64,000 nucleotides of DNA from Xenorhabdus bovienii SS-2004 (lineage in GTDB: Bacteria; Pseudomonadota; Gammaproteobacteria; Enterobacterales; Enterobacteriaceae), in the NCBI RefSeq assembly GCF_000027225.1, contig NC_013892.1:1426001-1490000 (forward strand), given 5' to 3'. Of the stretch, positions 1 through 8,589 are shown in pieces. Every line of letters starts with the position of its first letter. The stretch's first letter is position 1. The notes under the pieces are model-generated. The model worked only from the letters and a program-made list of their open reading frames with translations, ran no database searches and had not been told where the DNA came from. A program made the translations under genes and the position numbers.

Positions 1-347
1 AAGAAACCGCGGGTAGTTTGATTCATGCCCAACCGTGGCTGCTGGCTGTTATATTCTTCTTCTGCTCTGCTCTGCTCTATTCGCAAGCAGCAACCGCGAA
101 GGCTCTGATGCCCATGGTACTGGCGCTGCATGTCACACCACTGACGGCTCTCGCCTCTTTCCCTGCGGTTTCTGGCCTATTTATTCTGCCAACTTATCCG
201 ACTCTGGTTGCGGCTGTGCAGATGGATGATACCGGCACCACTCGTATTGGGCGTTTTGTATTCAACCACCCATTCTTCATTCCGGGTACCATTGCTGTTG
301 CATTAGCCGTGACATTCGGTTTCCTAGTTGGTGGTATGATCCTGTAA
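1..347 (+). CDS. dcuA: C4-dicarboxylate antiporter DcuA, C-terminal end (partial)
   Basis: The frame is open from the window edge and stops at 345-347, so only the last ~115 residues are present. Two or three hydrophobic segments, the LPTYPTL signature and an MDDTGTTRIG stretch before the last membrane helix match the C-terminus of the anaerobic Dcu exchangers, which swap fumarate or aspartate for succinate across the inner membrane. The text is nearer DcuA than DcuB (YSQAAT.KALMP region, final GFLVGGMIL). The following gene is dsbD, as in the enterobacterial dcuA-cutA-dsbD region, though no cutA is seen here. DcuB is the alternative. Confidence 0.85.
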   Translation, partial: ETAGSLIHAQPWLLAVIFFFCSALLYSQAATAKALMPMVLALHVTPLTALASFPAVSGLFILPTYPTLVAAVQMDDTGTTRIGRFVFNHPFFIPGTIAVALAVTFGFLVGGMIL

Positions 348-374
348 TTATCCAAATTTTCAGTATGTTATTTT

Positions 375-392
375 AGGGGCTTAAACACCCCT
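375..392 (+). terminator. weak hairpin after dcuA
   Basis: AGGGG and CCCCT arms with an 8-nt loop lie 28 bp after the dcuA stop. No T-run follows, so it may be a weak terminator or an mRNA 3' end stabiliser. The rest of the 213-bp gap to dsbD shows nothing I recognise. Confidence 0.3.
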
Positions 393-560
393 GAAATATT
401 CCCGCCTCAAACCCTTTTCTTAAAATAACCCGCTTATTGCCTTAATATTAGGCTAGTCGCTTTCTGCCATGAGTTTCATCAGTTATAGTTCTAACTCAGA
501 TATCATGCTAACTCTGGCAAATTTTATGAACCAAGATACAGACAGGTCAAAGATTATCTT

Positions 561-2312
561 ATGATGAAACGTATTCTCATATTGTTTCTGCTGTTGGGTG
601 GTATAGCTATTTCTCCTGTCAAGGCCAATGCGCTGTTTGAGCAGCCGGGACAAAATCGCTATCTTCCTGTAGCCCAAGCATTCGTGTTTGATTTTCAACA
701 GAAAGGCAACGAACTTACACTAAACTGGGATATCAAACCCGGTTATTACCTTTATCAAAAGCAGTTCATTATCACTCCGATAAAAGCAACGTTGGGTCAT
801 CTCAATTTCTCCGAATCGGTAGATCACGAAGATGAGTTTTTTGGCAAGACTAAGGTTCATTTTGGTTCAGCACAGATTAACGCCCCTATCCTTTCTGCCT
901 CCAATGACTCCAATTTGCAAGTCACGTACCAAGGTTGTGCAGAAGCCGGATTCTGCTATGCTCCAGAGACAATAACTGTGCCATTGTCAGCCATTATTGC
1001 CTCGGCTCCTTCAGCCAATGAAGCCGCAAAACAACCTGACATAACGACATCTCAGAAGGCATCATTGCCGCAGGAAGAATCCCCTCCCAACGTACCTGAC
1101 GTGCCATTTTCACCATTATGGGCATTGCTGATTGGGATTGGCATTGCCTTTACACCTTGCGTTCTGCCAATGTATCCGTTGATTTCCGGTATTATTCTAG
1201 GACAGCGGCGACCCGATAGCTTAAAACGCATTTTCTGGTTGGCAATGAGTTACGTACAGGGAATGGCGCTCACTTATACCGTGTTGGGATTGATCGTTGC
1301 CGCCGCCGGATTGCAGTTTCAGGCTGCATTGCAGAACCCTTACATTCTGGTGGGGCTATCAATTCTGTTTATTTTGCTGGCCTTGTCCATGTTTGGGATG
1401 TACTCATTACAGCTCCCTTCTTCTGTACAGACTCGTTTAGTTGACTGGAGCAACCAACAAAAAAGCGGCTCTTACATTGGCGTATTCGTCATGGGAATCC
1501 TGGCGGGGCTGATCGCCTCCCCCTGTACTACCGCTCCCCTCAGTGCCATTTTACTTTATATCGCCCAAAGCGGTAATACCCTGCTTGGCGGGCTGACCCT
1601 TTACCTCTATGCTCTTGGCATGGGCCTGCCACTTATTGCCGTCACGCTATTCGGTCACAAACTCCTGCCCCGCAGAGGCCCGTGGATGCAGTACGTTAAA
1701 GAAGCCTTCGGATTCATTATTCTGGCGCTCCCTGTATTCCTATTGGAGCGTGTACTTGGTGATACGTGGGGCATAAGACTATGGAGTTTGCTGGCAATCG
1801 CTTTCCTTGGCTGGGCTTTCGCATTGACCTTAAACAGCAAAAAAGGCTGGCTACGCACCCTGCAACTCATCTTACTGGTGCTGACACTCATCGCCTCCCG
1901 CCCCATACAGGATTGGGTATGGGGAAATTCAGCTACGACACAACAGCAACCATCGTTGAAGTTTCAGCAAGTCAGTAACTGGCAGGAACTAAGCCAGATC
2001 CTAGCCAAGAACCGTCATCAACTCATCATGCTGGATCTTTATGCAGATTGGTGTGTAGCGTGTAAGGAATTTGAAAAATACACCTTCCCCGATCCACAAG
2101 TGCAGGCGCAATTGAGTCAATTCCTCGTATTGCAGGCAAATGTCACGGAGAACGGTTCAAAACAGAAAGAATTACTGGATAAATTGAAGGTATTGGGGCT
2201 TCCCACTATCTTGTTTTTTGATGCTCATGGAAAAGAGCTACCCGATTCACGAGTCAGTGGTTTCATGGATGCAGGACGCTTTAGCCGCCATTTACAGCAT
2301 CTACAAAAATAA
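561..2312 (+). CDS. dsbD: thiol:disulfide interchange protein DsbD
   Basis: Inner-membrane reductant conduit that takes electrons from cytoplasmic thioredoxin to periplasmic DsbC, DsbG and CcmG. All three DsbD modules are visible in 583 residues (E. coli ~565): a signal peptide (first ~25 residues), a periplasmic alpha domain with its cysteine pair in [10 protein letters not shown] (~125-135), a multi-helix membrane domain with the two buried cysteines in [10 protein letters not shown] (~195) and [10 protein letters not shown] (~320), and a C-terminal thioredoxin-like domain with the active site DWCVACK (~500). Every redox cysteine is present, so the gene should be functional. The start is one of two adjacent ATGs. 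The stop is 18 bp before the yjdC-like gene, suggesting co-transcription. Confidence 0.96.
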   Translation: MMKRILILFLLLGGIAISPVKANALFEQPGQNRYLPVAQAFVFDFQQKGNELTLNWDIKPGYYLYQKQFIITPIKATLGHLNFSESVDHEDEFFGKTKVHFGSAQINAPILSASNDSNLQVTYQGCAEAGFCYAPETITVPLSAIIASAPSANEAAKQPDITTSQKASLPQEESPPNVPDVPFSPLWALLIGIGIAFTPCVLPMYPLISGIILGQRRPDSLKRIFWLAMSYVQGMALTYTVLGLIVAAAGLQFQAALQNPYILVGLSILFILLALSMFGMYSLQLPSSVQTRLVDWSNQQKSGSYIGVFVMGILAGLIASPCTTAPLSAILLYIAQSGNTLLGGLTLYLYALGMGLPLIAVTLFGHKLLPRRGPWMQYVKEAFGFIILALPVFLLERVLGDTWGIRLWSLLAIAFLGWAFALTLNSKKGWLRTLQLILLVLTLIASRPIQDWVWGNSATTQQQPSLKFQQVSNWQELSQILAKNRHQLIMLDLYADWCVACKEFEKYTFPDPQVQAQLSQFLVLQANVTENGSKQKELLDKLKVLGLPTILFFDAHGKELPDSRVSGFMDAGRFSRHLQHLQK

Positions 2313-2330
2313 TTTAAAAGGAGAGTAATT

Positions 2331-2903
2331 GTGCAACGTGAATATGTTCTTAGTCATGCCCTGACTTTACTTGAGCAGCATGGCCTGTCATCAACATTGG
2401 AGACGCTTTTAACTCCCCTGAAAGTTGATATCAATCAAATAAAGCATTTCTGGCCTGATCGCGAAGCCTTGCTCTACGATTGCCTGCGCCATCACGGTCA
2501 GCAGATTGAAATCTGGCAGCGCCAGATCCTGCTAGATGAGGTTTTGAGCCCTGAGCAAAAATTACTGGCACGTTACGACACCCTCAAGGAAAAAGTACAG
2601 AAACAGCGTTATCCGGGTTGTCTGTTCATTGCAGCTTGCAGTGTCTTCCCTGATACAGAGCATCCGATCCACCAATTGGCAGAGCTACAAAAACAAAATT
2701 CTTTTCATTATACCGTAGAGTTATTACAGCAACTTGAGATCGAAAACAGTGAACGGGTTGCCAAACAAATGGAACTGATCCTTGAGGGATGCCTCAGCAA
2801 ACTATTAGTAAAAAGAGAACTTGAAGATGTAATAACGGCAAAATTGCTGGCACAGGATATTCTGACCATTGCAAAATGCCGAAAAAATGGCGCATTCAGT
2901 TAA
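2331..2903 (+). CDS. yjdC: TetR-type transcriptional regulator YjdC
   Basis: 190 residues, starting with GTG behind a GGAGAG ribosome site. It closely follows E. coli YjdC as I remember it: an N-terminal helix-turn-helix region, then FWPDREALLYDCLRHH, KLLARY, RYPGCLFIAAC and AKQMELILEGCLS. The DNA-binding part is rather divergent for TetR proteins, as in E. coli. It follows dsbD closely, the same arrangement as E. coli dsbD-yjdC next to pheU. Target genes and ligand are not established. Confidence 0.9.
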   Translation: MQREYVLSHALTLLEQHGLSSTLETLLTPLKVDINQIKHFWPDREALLYDCLRHHGQQIEIWQRQILLDEVLSPEQKLLARYDTLKEKVQKQRYPGCLFIAACSVFPDTEHPIHQLAELQKQNSFHYTVELLQQLEIENSERVAKQMELILEGCLSKLLVKRELEDVITAKLLAQDILTIAKCRKNGAFS

Positions 2904-2958
2904 TAAAAAGCAGCCCAATCTGAATAATCACTCTAAATTGGGATGAAAATACAGCAAA

Positions 2959-2980
2959 CGACCGTTTTTCACGGTTTTTT
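2959..2980 (+). terminator. intrinsic terminator after yjdC
   Basis: A short ACCG...CGGT stem is followed directly by TTTTTT, about 55 bp after the yjdC stop and before the tRNA promoter. An upstream CCCAAT/ATTGGG stem (~2913-2943) may add to it. Confidence 0.55.
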
Positions 2981-2992
2981 CGCAGAAAGTCA

Positions 2993-3021
2993 TTGACGGA
3001 TTTAGCTGAATACGGTTTAAT
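2993..3021 (+). promoter_or_regulatory. sigma-70 promoter of tRNA-Phe
   Basis: TTGACG (2993-2998) and TTTAAT (3016-3021) are separated by 17 bp. They are followed by a GC-rich GCGCCCC discriminator, typical of stringently controlled stable-RNA promoters, just before the tRNA. Confidence 0.7.
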
Positions 3022-3032
3022 GCGCCCCGTTA

Positions 3033-3108
3033 GCCCGGATAGCTCAGTCGGTAGAGCAGGGGATTGAAAATCCCCGTGTCCTTGGTTCGATTCCGAGTCC
3101 GGGCACCA
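3033..3108 (+). tRNA. pheU: tRNA-Phe (GAA)
   Basis: 76 nt starting GCCCGGATAGCTCAGTCGG and ending in GTCCGGGCACCA with encoded CCA. The acceptor arms GCCCGGA/TCCGGGC pair. The anticodon loop carries TTGAAAA, with the GAA anticodon. It sits after yjdC as E. coli pheU does and is the usual integration target of SPI-7/PAPI-1-type elements. The integrase gene immediately follows, and the gene remains intact. Confidence 0.97.
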
Positions 3109-3110
3109 AG
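3090..3110 (+). other. probable ICE attachment junction at the tRNA-Phe 3' end
   Basis: Tyrosine recombinases of this ICE family recombine at the 3' end of tRNA-Phe. Backbone genes lie left of the tRNA and element genes right of it, so the junction is placed here by inference. I see no second copy of the tRNA 3' end in the window, so the other junction should lie beyond 64 kb. Confidence 0.55.
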
Positions 3111-3241
3111 ATTTTATGCGGGTTTGTCAGAGGTTGTTAAATTTCCTGACAAAGGCGCGAAAAACAAACAATAGTTAATAAGATGTTGAATGACAATTTG
3201 CACACTATTGTGGTGTTTAAAAAAGTTTAGACAAGATTGAA

Positions 3242-3265
3242 GGGTAGCTGTTTTAACAGTTACCC
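3242..3265 (+). terminator. strong hairpin between tRNA-Phe and the integrase
   Basis: GGGTA-CTGTT/AACAG-TACCC forms a nearly perfect stem with one mismatch and a tiny loop, followed by CCTTTCTTGTT. It could stop read-through from the tRNA or be part of the attachment-site region. Nothing else is recognised in 3109-3443. Confidence 0.4.
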
Positions 3266-3443
3266 CTTTCTTGTTGAAGGTAATGATTTCAGTAATTGAT
3301 TCTGATGTCAAGTCAGTGAAAACTTCACGGGATGCAGGATCAGTAATATTCCTTTTTCATACCATCAATATTGATGCAGGGCAGCTCGCACAAACCACCT
3401 CCTAAATCCTGTCTGAGACCCGCCCTGTCTTTTTTAATCCGTT

Positions 3444-4472
3444 TTATTCACTCTCACCGCCACTTTCATCAGCACGGTCGGTGTACAACCCCAGTTCCCG
3501 CTCCAGTGTTTTCCCCGTTACTTCCATATCGAGATCAATGTACTCCATCGTGGTCGCGACATTACGATGCCCCAGCAATCTTTTCACCAGCGGCAGATTG
3601 CGATCCGGCGCTTTCATCAGCGTTGAAGCCACAGTATGACGAAACCGGTGAGGGGAGACGGCAAAGTCACACTCTCTGGACAACCGCCGGAAGAAAGACC
3701 GGAGCTGTTGTTTTTCCCGGTTAATATCGTATTTGTAACGGGAAAGCCGGCTTGGATGCGGCACACTCAACCGGCTGAGGTCAAAAATCGGATCGCCAGC
3801 TTCAGCCCCGGCGGCGGTTGCCCGTTCAATTAAGTGTGCCAGCCGGGGTTTCAGGGGATGAACAATCGGCACCTCCCATTCACAGTGGTTCTTGCTGCCT
3901 GCCAGACCCAGTTCAATGGAGTTCCCTTCCAGGTTGATATCCCGCAACCGCAGGTGCAGCAACTGATTCTGCCGCATCCCCGTAAAACGCAATGTCGCCA
4001 GCACCGTTGACCAGTACCAGGTCGGATACAGGGCACAACGCCCTCCCTTTGGTGCGACCTGAGTTCTTTCGTCTTCCGCAAATTTCCCCATCAGCAGATT
4101 AATGCGGTTTATCTGCGATTCACTCAGAATTTTTTTCTTTTTCTTCTCTTTTTTCACCACCGCGTTATTAAACGGGTTCTCGGTATGAGGCAACAGTTTT
4201 TGCTCCATGCCAAAATTAAAAATGGCCCGCAGATGCGCCACCTTATTGTTCCAGGTATGGCTCGACTGTTTTTTCTCCAGCAGAAGATGACGCCGCCACC
4301 GGAGCACATCCCGGTGAGTGACCTGCGCCGGTGAGGCCGCTTCCCCCATAAACCGGATAAAACCCCGTACGACCTTCCGGTAACTCCACTCGGTATCCGG
4401 TCTCAGGATATGTGAAAAAAAGTACTCGTCTAATAACGCTTCCCAACTGAATGTTTCTGCTGTGTACAACAT
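3444..4472 (-). CDS. int: ICE tyrosine recombinase (integrase)
   Basis: 342 residues with the tyrosine recombinase signature: an N-terminal SAM-like core-binding domain (~1-110) and a catalytic domain with Arg in TGMRQNQ (~170), HRFRHT (~280), GHRN (~303) and the nucleophile Tyr in MEYIDLD (~315). A lysine-rich stretch (KKEKKKKKIL, ~110) links the domains. It is the first gene of the element, pointing towards the tRNA, as expected for an enzyme integrating at tRNA-Phe. The start has GAGGG nine bases upstream. It probably drives both integration and excision. Confidence 0.92.
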   Translation of the reverse strand: MLYTAETFSWEALLDEYFFSHILRPDTEWSYRKVVRGFIRFMGEAASPAQVTHRDVLRWRRHLLLEKKQSSHTWNNKVAHLRAIFNFGMEQKLLPHTENPFNNAVVKKEKKKKKILSESQINRINLLMGKFAEDERTQVAPKGGRCALYPTWYWSTVLATLRFTGMRQNQLLHLRLRDINLEGNSIELGLAGSKNHCEWEVPIVHPLKPRLAHLIERATAAGAEAGDPIFDLSRLSVPHPSRLSRYKYDINREKQQLRSFFRRLSRECDFAVSPHRFRHTVASTLMKAPDRNLPLVKRLLGHRNVATTMEYIDLDMEVTGKTLERELGLYTDRADESGGESE

Positions 4473-4684
4473 CTTCTTTTTCCCTCAATTATCACGCCTT
4501 CATGCGGTTTCCTGTTCAGAAGCCCCCTTCAGGTGCCCAAAATACCCATAACTATTTAAATTATTTATTGTTAAATGATGAAGTTAGGTGACTGTCAGTG
4601 ACAATACTTCTTTCTCCCGTCCCGATCGTTTGATCAGTTTTGAGTCAGGATGGTTATTTTTTCCGTCAGGTTGCCGTCAAGAAA

Positions 4685-5581
4685 TCAATCAGTTGATTGA
4701 AATAATGACAGCAGTGTCCGGGTATCGTCAGCCGTGAACGGGGACGAACTGTTCATTTCACTGGCGGGCGGGATCGGTGTTGTTTCCGGAGCCGTTGTTG
4801 CTCCCGTTTCAGACACACAAGCCGTGTCTGCCACTGCGGGTGAAACAGACGGCTTCACCCGCGGTGAATGAACCAATCCGGCCGCTTCCTGAAGCAGCGC
4901 ATCAATCAGCGGCACAGTGGACGGACGGCCATTAAGATGCTGCATCAGGCAGTGCCAGACTTCCGGTACCGAAACCAGCCACATCATGGCCTTTTCCGGT
5001 AACAGACAGGCCGCCAGCAACGCTTCCTGGGGGATCGAAGGCGTGTTTTCAGGAGTGCGAAAGCGGAAACGAAAGGGTTTGTCAGGCACACAGACACCCG
5101 GTTGCCAGTGATACCCGTCTTCCAGTTCCCCTTCCAGTTGCCGCAACAGCGGCAGGTGATAAAACAACGCGACCCAGAATACCACCGCCTGCCACAGCAG
5201 ACTTTGCACGGCCTGGGTTTCCGGCGGTACCCCCGGAGGCAGCATATGCCCTTTTGCCAGCCGTACAGCACAGGTGGTAAATGCCAGCGTCAGATCAGCA
5301 AATCCCCCCGACGCTGACCATTCCCCCTTCGGGGTTGCCGGCACCTGCTGGACATTACCCAGCAATTGCTTCACCGGCGCAAGATAAAAGCGCTGATACA
5401 ATCCTTCAGGGAGCGCACTGTTTTGCCATAATTGTTGGAGATATTGACGGCGCAGGGGCGTTGCTAACAATTCGTCAGCCGATTGGGGTTGAAAAAAAAA
5501 CCGACTGTCTTCCGGTGGGCGTGATTTGGGTTGCGGGAGTTTCTGGCGGGTAAAACGGGATTTAAAACGCTGAAACATCAC
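4685..5581 (-). CDS. TraI_2 (MobH relaxase N-terminal) domain-like protein lacking metal ligands
   Basis: 298 residues. The text follows the N-terminal TraI_2 domain of MobH-type ICE relaxases: an initial basic/proline tail, then SADELLATPLRRQYLQQLWQ, a GGFADLTL segment where the family has a GGLLDH-type motif, GHMLPPG, and a YHWQPG...FRFRF segment. The family's histidine/aspartate metal site (GGLLDH and LHDIGK) is replaced here by GGFADL and LFYHLP, so nickase activity is unlikely. The C-terminal ~90 residues are low-complexity (Ser/Thr/Pro/Val). Full relaxases are about twice as long. GTG at 5581 and ATG at 5578 both fit a GAGG site. It may be a regulatory paralogue or a decayed relaxase. 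Confidence 0.6.
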   Translation of the reverse strand: MMFQRFKSRFTRQKLPQPKSRPPEDSRFFFQPQSADELLATPLRRQYLQQLWQNSALPEGLYQRFYLAPVKQLLGNVQQVPATPKGEWSASGGFADLTLAFTTCAVRLAKGHMLPPGVPPETQAVQSLLWQAVVFWVALFYHLPLLRQLEGELEDGYHWQPGVCVPDKPFRFRFRTPENTPSIPQEALLAACLLPEKAMMWLVSVPEVWHCLMQHLNGRPSTVPLIDALLQEAAGLVHSPRVKPSVSPAVADTACVSETGATTAPETTPIPPASEMNSSSPFTADDTRTLLSLFQSTD

Positions 5582-5749
5582 TTTTCCTCTTTCGGTTCAG
5601 ATTTGGCTCAGTGTCGGTCAATCCCTGCCGGAAACAAGGAACAACTCTTTTTTCGGAAATGAAAATTAAACTGACCCGGTTCATCCCCTGATTGATTTAA
5701 AGAATCAGCTTAATTTTCACTATAACCCTTTGTATTAACGCCATTTAAA

Positions 5750-5778
5750 AACAAAAAAAAAGCGCCCCGAAAGGCGCA
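5750..5778 (-). terminator. intrinsic terminator of the 5.8-9.5 kb operon
   Basis: On the minus strand GCGCC-TTTCGG-GGCGC is followed by a run of nine T, 25 bp after the stop of the methylase-like gene. It probably ends transcription of the antirestriction-to-methylase operon. The remainder of 5582-5802 shows nothing else. Confidence 0.85.
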
Positions 5779-5802
5779 ATATTCATCGTTGAAAAAATGC
5801 GT

Positions 5803-6489
5803 TCAGGCGGCGATAAGCTCCGCCTCCCGCAAACGCTGAGACCAGTTGCCCAGATAATGCGCGGGCGTATAACGGGTTCGCTTGTCACCACCATCATGCA
5901 GGGCATTGCCGATGGTGACGGCGGCCGGAATACCGGTCAGGGATAATTGAATATACGCCATCACGGCCGCCAGCGGGTCAATATCAATCGCATAAACCCA
6001 CAGACTGCACAACGGATCGTGCCCCAGCTCCCGCAGCACTTCAGCGGCGGCCAAAGTTATACAGCCAGCACCACAGCACGGCTCGCACAAGGTGACAAAC
6101 GGTTGTGTCTGCAACAGCCCGGCGGCATCCTGCAACTGCATCTGTGCCATCATTCTGGCCACACTCCAGGGGGTAAAGAACTGCTGAAGATCCTTATCAC
6201 CCAGTTCCAGCCGCATAAACACACTACCCAGAAAATCACCGGGTTCCTGCGCCAGTCCGAGCACCACATGCGAAAACAATTGTACGATCCGGTCAACATC
6301 GGCCCGCTCGTACTTGTTAATGGTTTTCAGATAATACTGCTCCAGCTCCTCACTGAAACAGTGTTTATTGTGGATCGCTGCCATAGCACAATTGCAAAAA
6401 TCCCGGAAGACCTGATAACGGGTATGATAACGGGCCGTTTGCTTAAACAGCGAAATAAATTCTTTCTGATGATCGGTTCGGGAGGCCAT
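5803..6489 (-). CDS. N6-adenine DNA methylase-like protein without the NPPF motif
   Basis: 228 residues. QQFFTPWSVARMM (~100) and EPCCGAGCITLAA (~135) match the SAM-binding region of HsdM-type N6 methylases, and YAIDIDPLAA (~165) is the acidic motif II. After GNALH the protein ends within ~35 residues (NWSQRLREAE), and no (N/D)PP(Y/F) catalytic motif is present. Proteins of this short type are common on enterobacterial plasmids and ICEs. It may bind SAM or DNA without methylating, or act on an atypical site. It lies last in the leading-region operon, just before a strong terminator. Confidence 0.7.
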   Translation of the reverse strand: MASRTDHQKEFISLFKQTARYHTRYQVFRDFCNCAMAAIHNKHCFSEELEQYYLKTINKYERADVDRIVQLFSHVVLGLAQEPGDFLGSVFMRLELGDKDLQQFFTPWSVARMMAQMQLQDAAGLLQTQPFVTLCEPCCGAGCITLAAAEVLRELGHDPLCSLWVYAIDIDPLAAVMAYIQLSLTGIPAAVTIGNALHDGGDKRTRYTPAHYLGNWSQRLREAELIAA

Positions 6490-6602
6490 TGCGTGTTTTC
6501 CTTGCTGAACAAAAAGCGAAAAAAGGAAAACACACCCCGAAAAGGGAATAGTTCCCCTTTCGGTTGAGGTAAAAATAAATGGATACTGCGTTAAACGAAG
6601 GG

Positions 6603-7526
6603 CTATTGCCCGACCGCGATAGCCGGCAGAGCCAGTGCCGTTTCCGCCTGCTCACCGGTGACCAGATAGAGTGCCGGCCGGTTTTCCCGTCCTGACTGCC
6701 CGTAGCCGCTGTCCACGTGCTCGCCCTGGTCATAGCAATCGTAGCCTTTGAGCTGGCCTGACGCATCGCTGTACCAGTGGCGGATTTCACAGTCAAACAT
6801 CGCGGACAGCTCGCCCATCAGTTCGGGTGAAGGCGGTGCCCAGGGGGAATCAAAGCGCACGGTTAAGCTGCTGACATTGCGGCGCTCCCAGCGGACATGG
6901 TGACCAAACGGCCATTCCAGCCCGTATTGCTCTTCGTAAAACTGCGCTGTCGTGGCAATGCCTTTCAGCAGGGTGCTGTTACCGTTGATTTCAGTCGCCA
7001 GATTCGTTGACATCATCATCAGCATATCGCAGGGCTGTGCCGCCTGCGGGTACGCATTCAGCTTATCCCAGCATGCCCCGATATCGGGTGTGTCAGACCA
7101 GCCCACCATGCCGAACCAGTCGGTATACTGGCGGGTCAGCAGACGGGCGATAATATCACGCGCCGCTTCCGGCACCTTGTCCCAGGACATCAGGCTGAGA
7201 CCGGACTGCCGGTACAGGTTATCAATGCGTTTGATATTGTCATTATTCAGCGGCACATTATTCTGTAACAACAACAACCACTGCTCAAAGGCCAGATGCT
7301 GCGCCGTTGGCACCGCCGTGCCGCGCACCAGCGCCGGGTACGGAGTGTAGGTTTGTGGTTTGGTCGGTTTCAGTATTCCCGCACAACCCGCCAGAAATAA
7401 CCGCAGGCTTTGTAACACCGCCTGACGGTAACGGGGGACTTCTTCCCCGCAGACCCACTGCTGCATTACATCGAGACAGACGGATTTGCCGGTGATTTCC
7501 AGTTGATTAGTGCACCATTCTGCCAT
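6603..7526 (-). CDS. DUF1281-family protein
   Basis: 307 residues from the ATG at 7526, which has a GAGG site at good spacing; a GTG five codons upstream overlaps that site and is less likely. The N-terminus MAEWCTNQLEITG and the middle EEQYGLEWPFGHHVRWERR resemble DUF1281 proteins, a ferredoxin-like-fold family of unknown function common on conjugative plasmids and ICEs near antirestriction genes. No catalytic motif is evident. It is cotranscribed with the neighbouring leading-region genes. Function unknown. Confidence 0.65.
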   Translation of the reverse strand: MAEWCTNQLEITGKSVCLDVMQQWVCGEEVPRYRQAVLQSLRLFLAGCAGILKPTKPQTYTPYPALVRGTAVPTAQHLAFEQWLLLLQNNVPLNNDNIKRIDNLYRQSGLSLMSWDKVPEAARDIIARLLTRQYTDWFGMVGWSDTPDIGACWDKLNAYPQAAQPCDMLMMMSTNLATEINGNSTLLKGIATTAQFYEEQYGLEWPFGHHVRWERRNVSSLTVRFDSPWAPPSPELMGELSAMFDCEIRHWYSDASGQLKGYDCYDQGEHVDSGYGQSGRENRPALYLVTGEQAETALALPAIAVGQ

Positions 7527-7618
7527 GGTTAAGTTCCTCACTTGAATGATAAGAATAAACAGGAGGAACGGCCCACCCAGGGCACAGTTCCCCCGATGGG
7601 TAGATTGAACAAAAAGGA

Positions 7619-7915
7619 TTACTGTCCGGTCTGCCTGAATAGCCTGTCAGCCAGACCACTGTCAAAAATAACCGTCAGCTCATCGTGGATATCCAGATAA
7701 GGCGTACTGCGCAGGATAACCTGCGTGTTCAGCCGGATTAAGTCGTATTTATCCACCAGTTCGTTAATGGCTTCTGAAGGCCGGACACCGCGGGCTATCA
7801 GTGCTGCCACCGTACCGGTTTCACACAATACCGTGTCAGTCAGATTCAAGCCAAAATGCCGTTTCAGCAAAGCCGCCGCAATCACCTGCCAAACGGTTAA
7901 ACGTGTAGTGGTCAT
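7619..7915 (-). CDS. CbtA/YeeV-family toxin-like protein
   Basis: 98 residues. The text VWQVIAAALLKRHFGLNLTD, then a GVRPSEAINELVDKYDLIRL segment, follows E. coli CbtA (VWQ..L..LL..HYGL.L.DT and DAVNFLVEKYELVRI), a type IV toxin that blocks FtsZ and MreB assembly. The C-terminal TPYLDIHDELT...LFRQTG also resembles CbtA. The ATG at 7915 overlaps the stop of the upstream gene as TGATG, with GGAGG before it. No CbeA-type antitoxin is seen; the coupled 185-residue gene is unrelated by eye. Toxicity is inference. Confidence 0.65.
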   Translation of the reverse strand: MTTTRLTVWQVIAAALLKRHFGLNLTDTVLCETGTVAALIARGVRPSEAINELVDKYDLIRLNTQVILRSTPYLDIHDELTVIFDSGLADRLFRQTGQ

Positions 7916-8469
7916 CACGCGGCCTCCGGAATACTGACAGATACGCCGTGCCGGAGAATATCCTGCACTTCACTGCACTGCTGATAACGGGATGAAACCA
8001 TGTGCAGTGACAATAAATGTGCCTTGTGCCACAACGCACGCGCCGTCGGAGTATTCTGCCAGCTCTGCTCAAGCATCGCTGCCTGACATAACCGCTGCTG
8101 TTGCTGTTCCAATGACAGGCGTTCTGACGTCAGTGTGACCGGCTGCGCCCAGATAATCTCTTCATCAAACCGGCCACCGAGCACTTTTCTGTCCTGTGCG
8201 TCAAAAATCATGACGGTCAGCGGAAAAAAAGTCCCCGAAACCTGAGCAGATAACCTCTCCGGCACCGGCCAGTCACCCAGTAGATGGATCACCTTCAGCC
8301 GCTGCACCACTTCCGCGACGGTGGCGGCTTCGCACACCATCAGGGTTTCCGGCTGCAATGATTGAAGTGCTTTCGGGTGTTGCCTCAGGCCGGTGACCTG
8401 AGCGGTAAACAGCTCTTCACGTAATGTGGTGCCGGCCTCATCCGGTGCCGGTAAAAAAATGGGATTCAT
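7915..8469 (-). CDS. unknown protein coupled to the CbtA-like gene
   Basis: 184 residues from the ATG at 8469, which has an AAGGAAC site; an upstream start 13 codons earlier is less well placed. I do not recognise the family. No membrane segment or signal peptide is visible. The middle has hydrophobic beta-like stretches (FFPLTVMIFD) and a glutamine-rich turn (LEQQQQRLCQAA). Its stop overlaps the start of the CbtA-like gene, so the two are translated together. By position it could be a modulator or antitoxin, but nothing in the sequence proves it. Confidence 0.55.
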   Translation of the reverse strand: MNPIFLPAPDEAGTTLREELFTAQVTGLRQHPKALQSLQPETLMVCEAATVAEVVQRLKVIHLLGDWPVPERLSAQVSGTFFPLTVMIFDAQDRKVLGGRFDEEIIWAQPVTLTSERLSLEQQQQRLCQAAMLEQSWQNTPTARALWHKAHLLSLHMVSSRYQQCSEVQDILRHGVSVSIPEAA

Positions 8470-8589
8470 GGTGTTGTTCCTTGATTTCACGTTAAATAAA
8501 GAAAACACCCGCCCGATACCGGGAAGGTGTTTTCGCTTCCCCGGTCAGGCGCTGAAGAAAAGCGTTAACAGCCTCATGGGCTGATAACG

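Noticed and set aside
3033..3108. Second tRNA-Phe attachment copy within the window
   Set aside because: I looked for another GTCCGGGCACCA-like 3' end and found none; the far junction must be outside.
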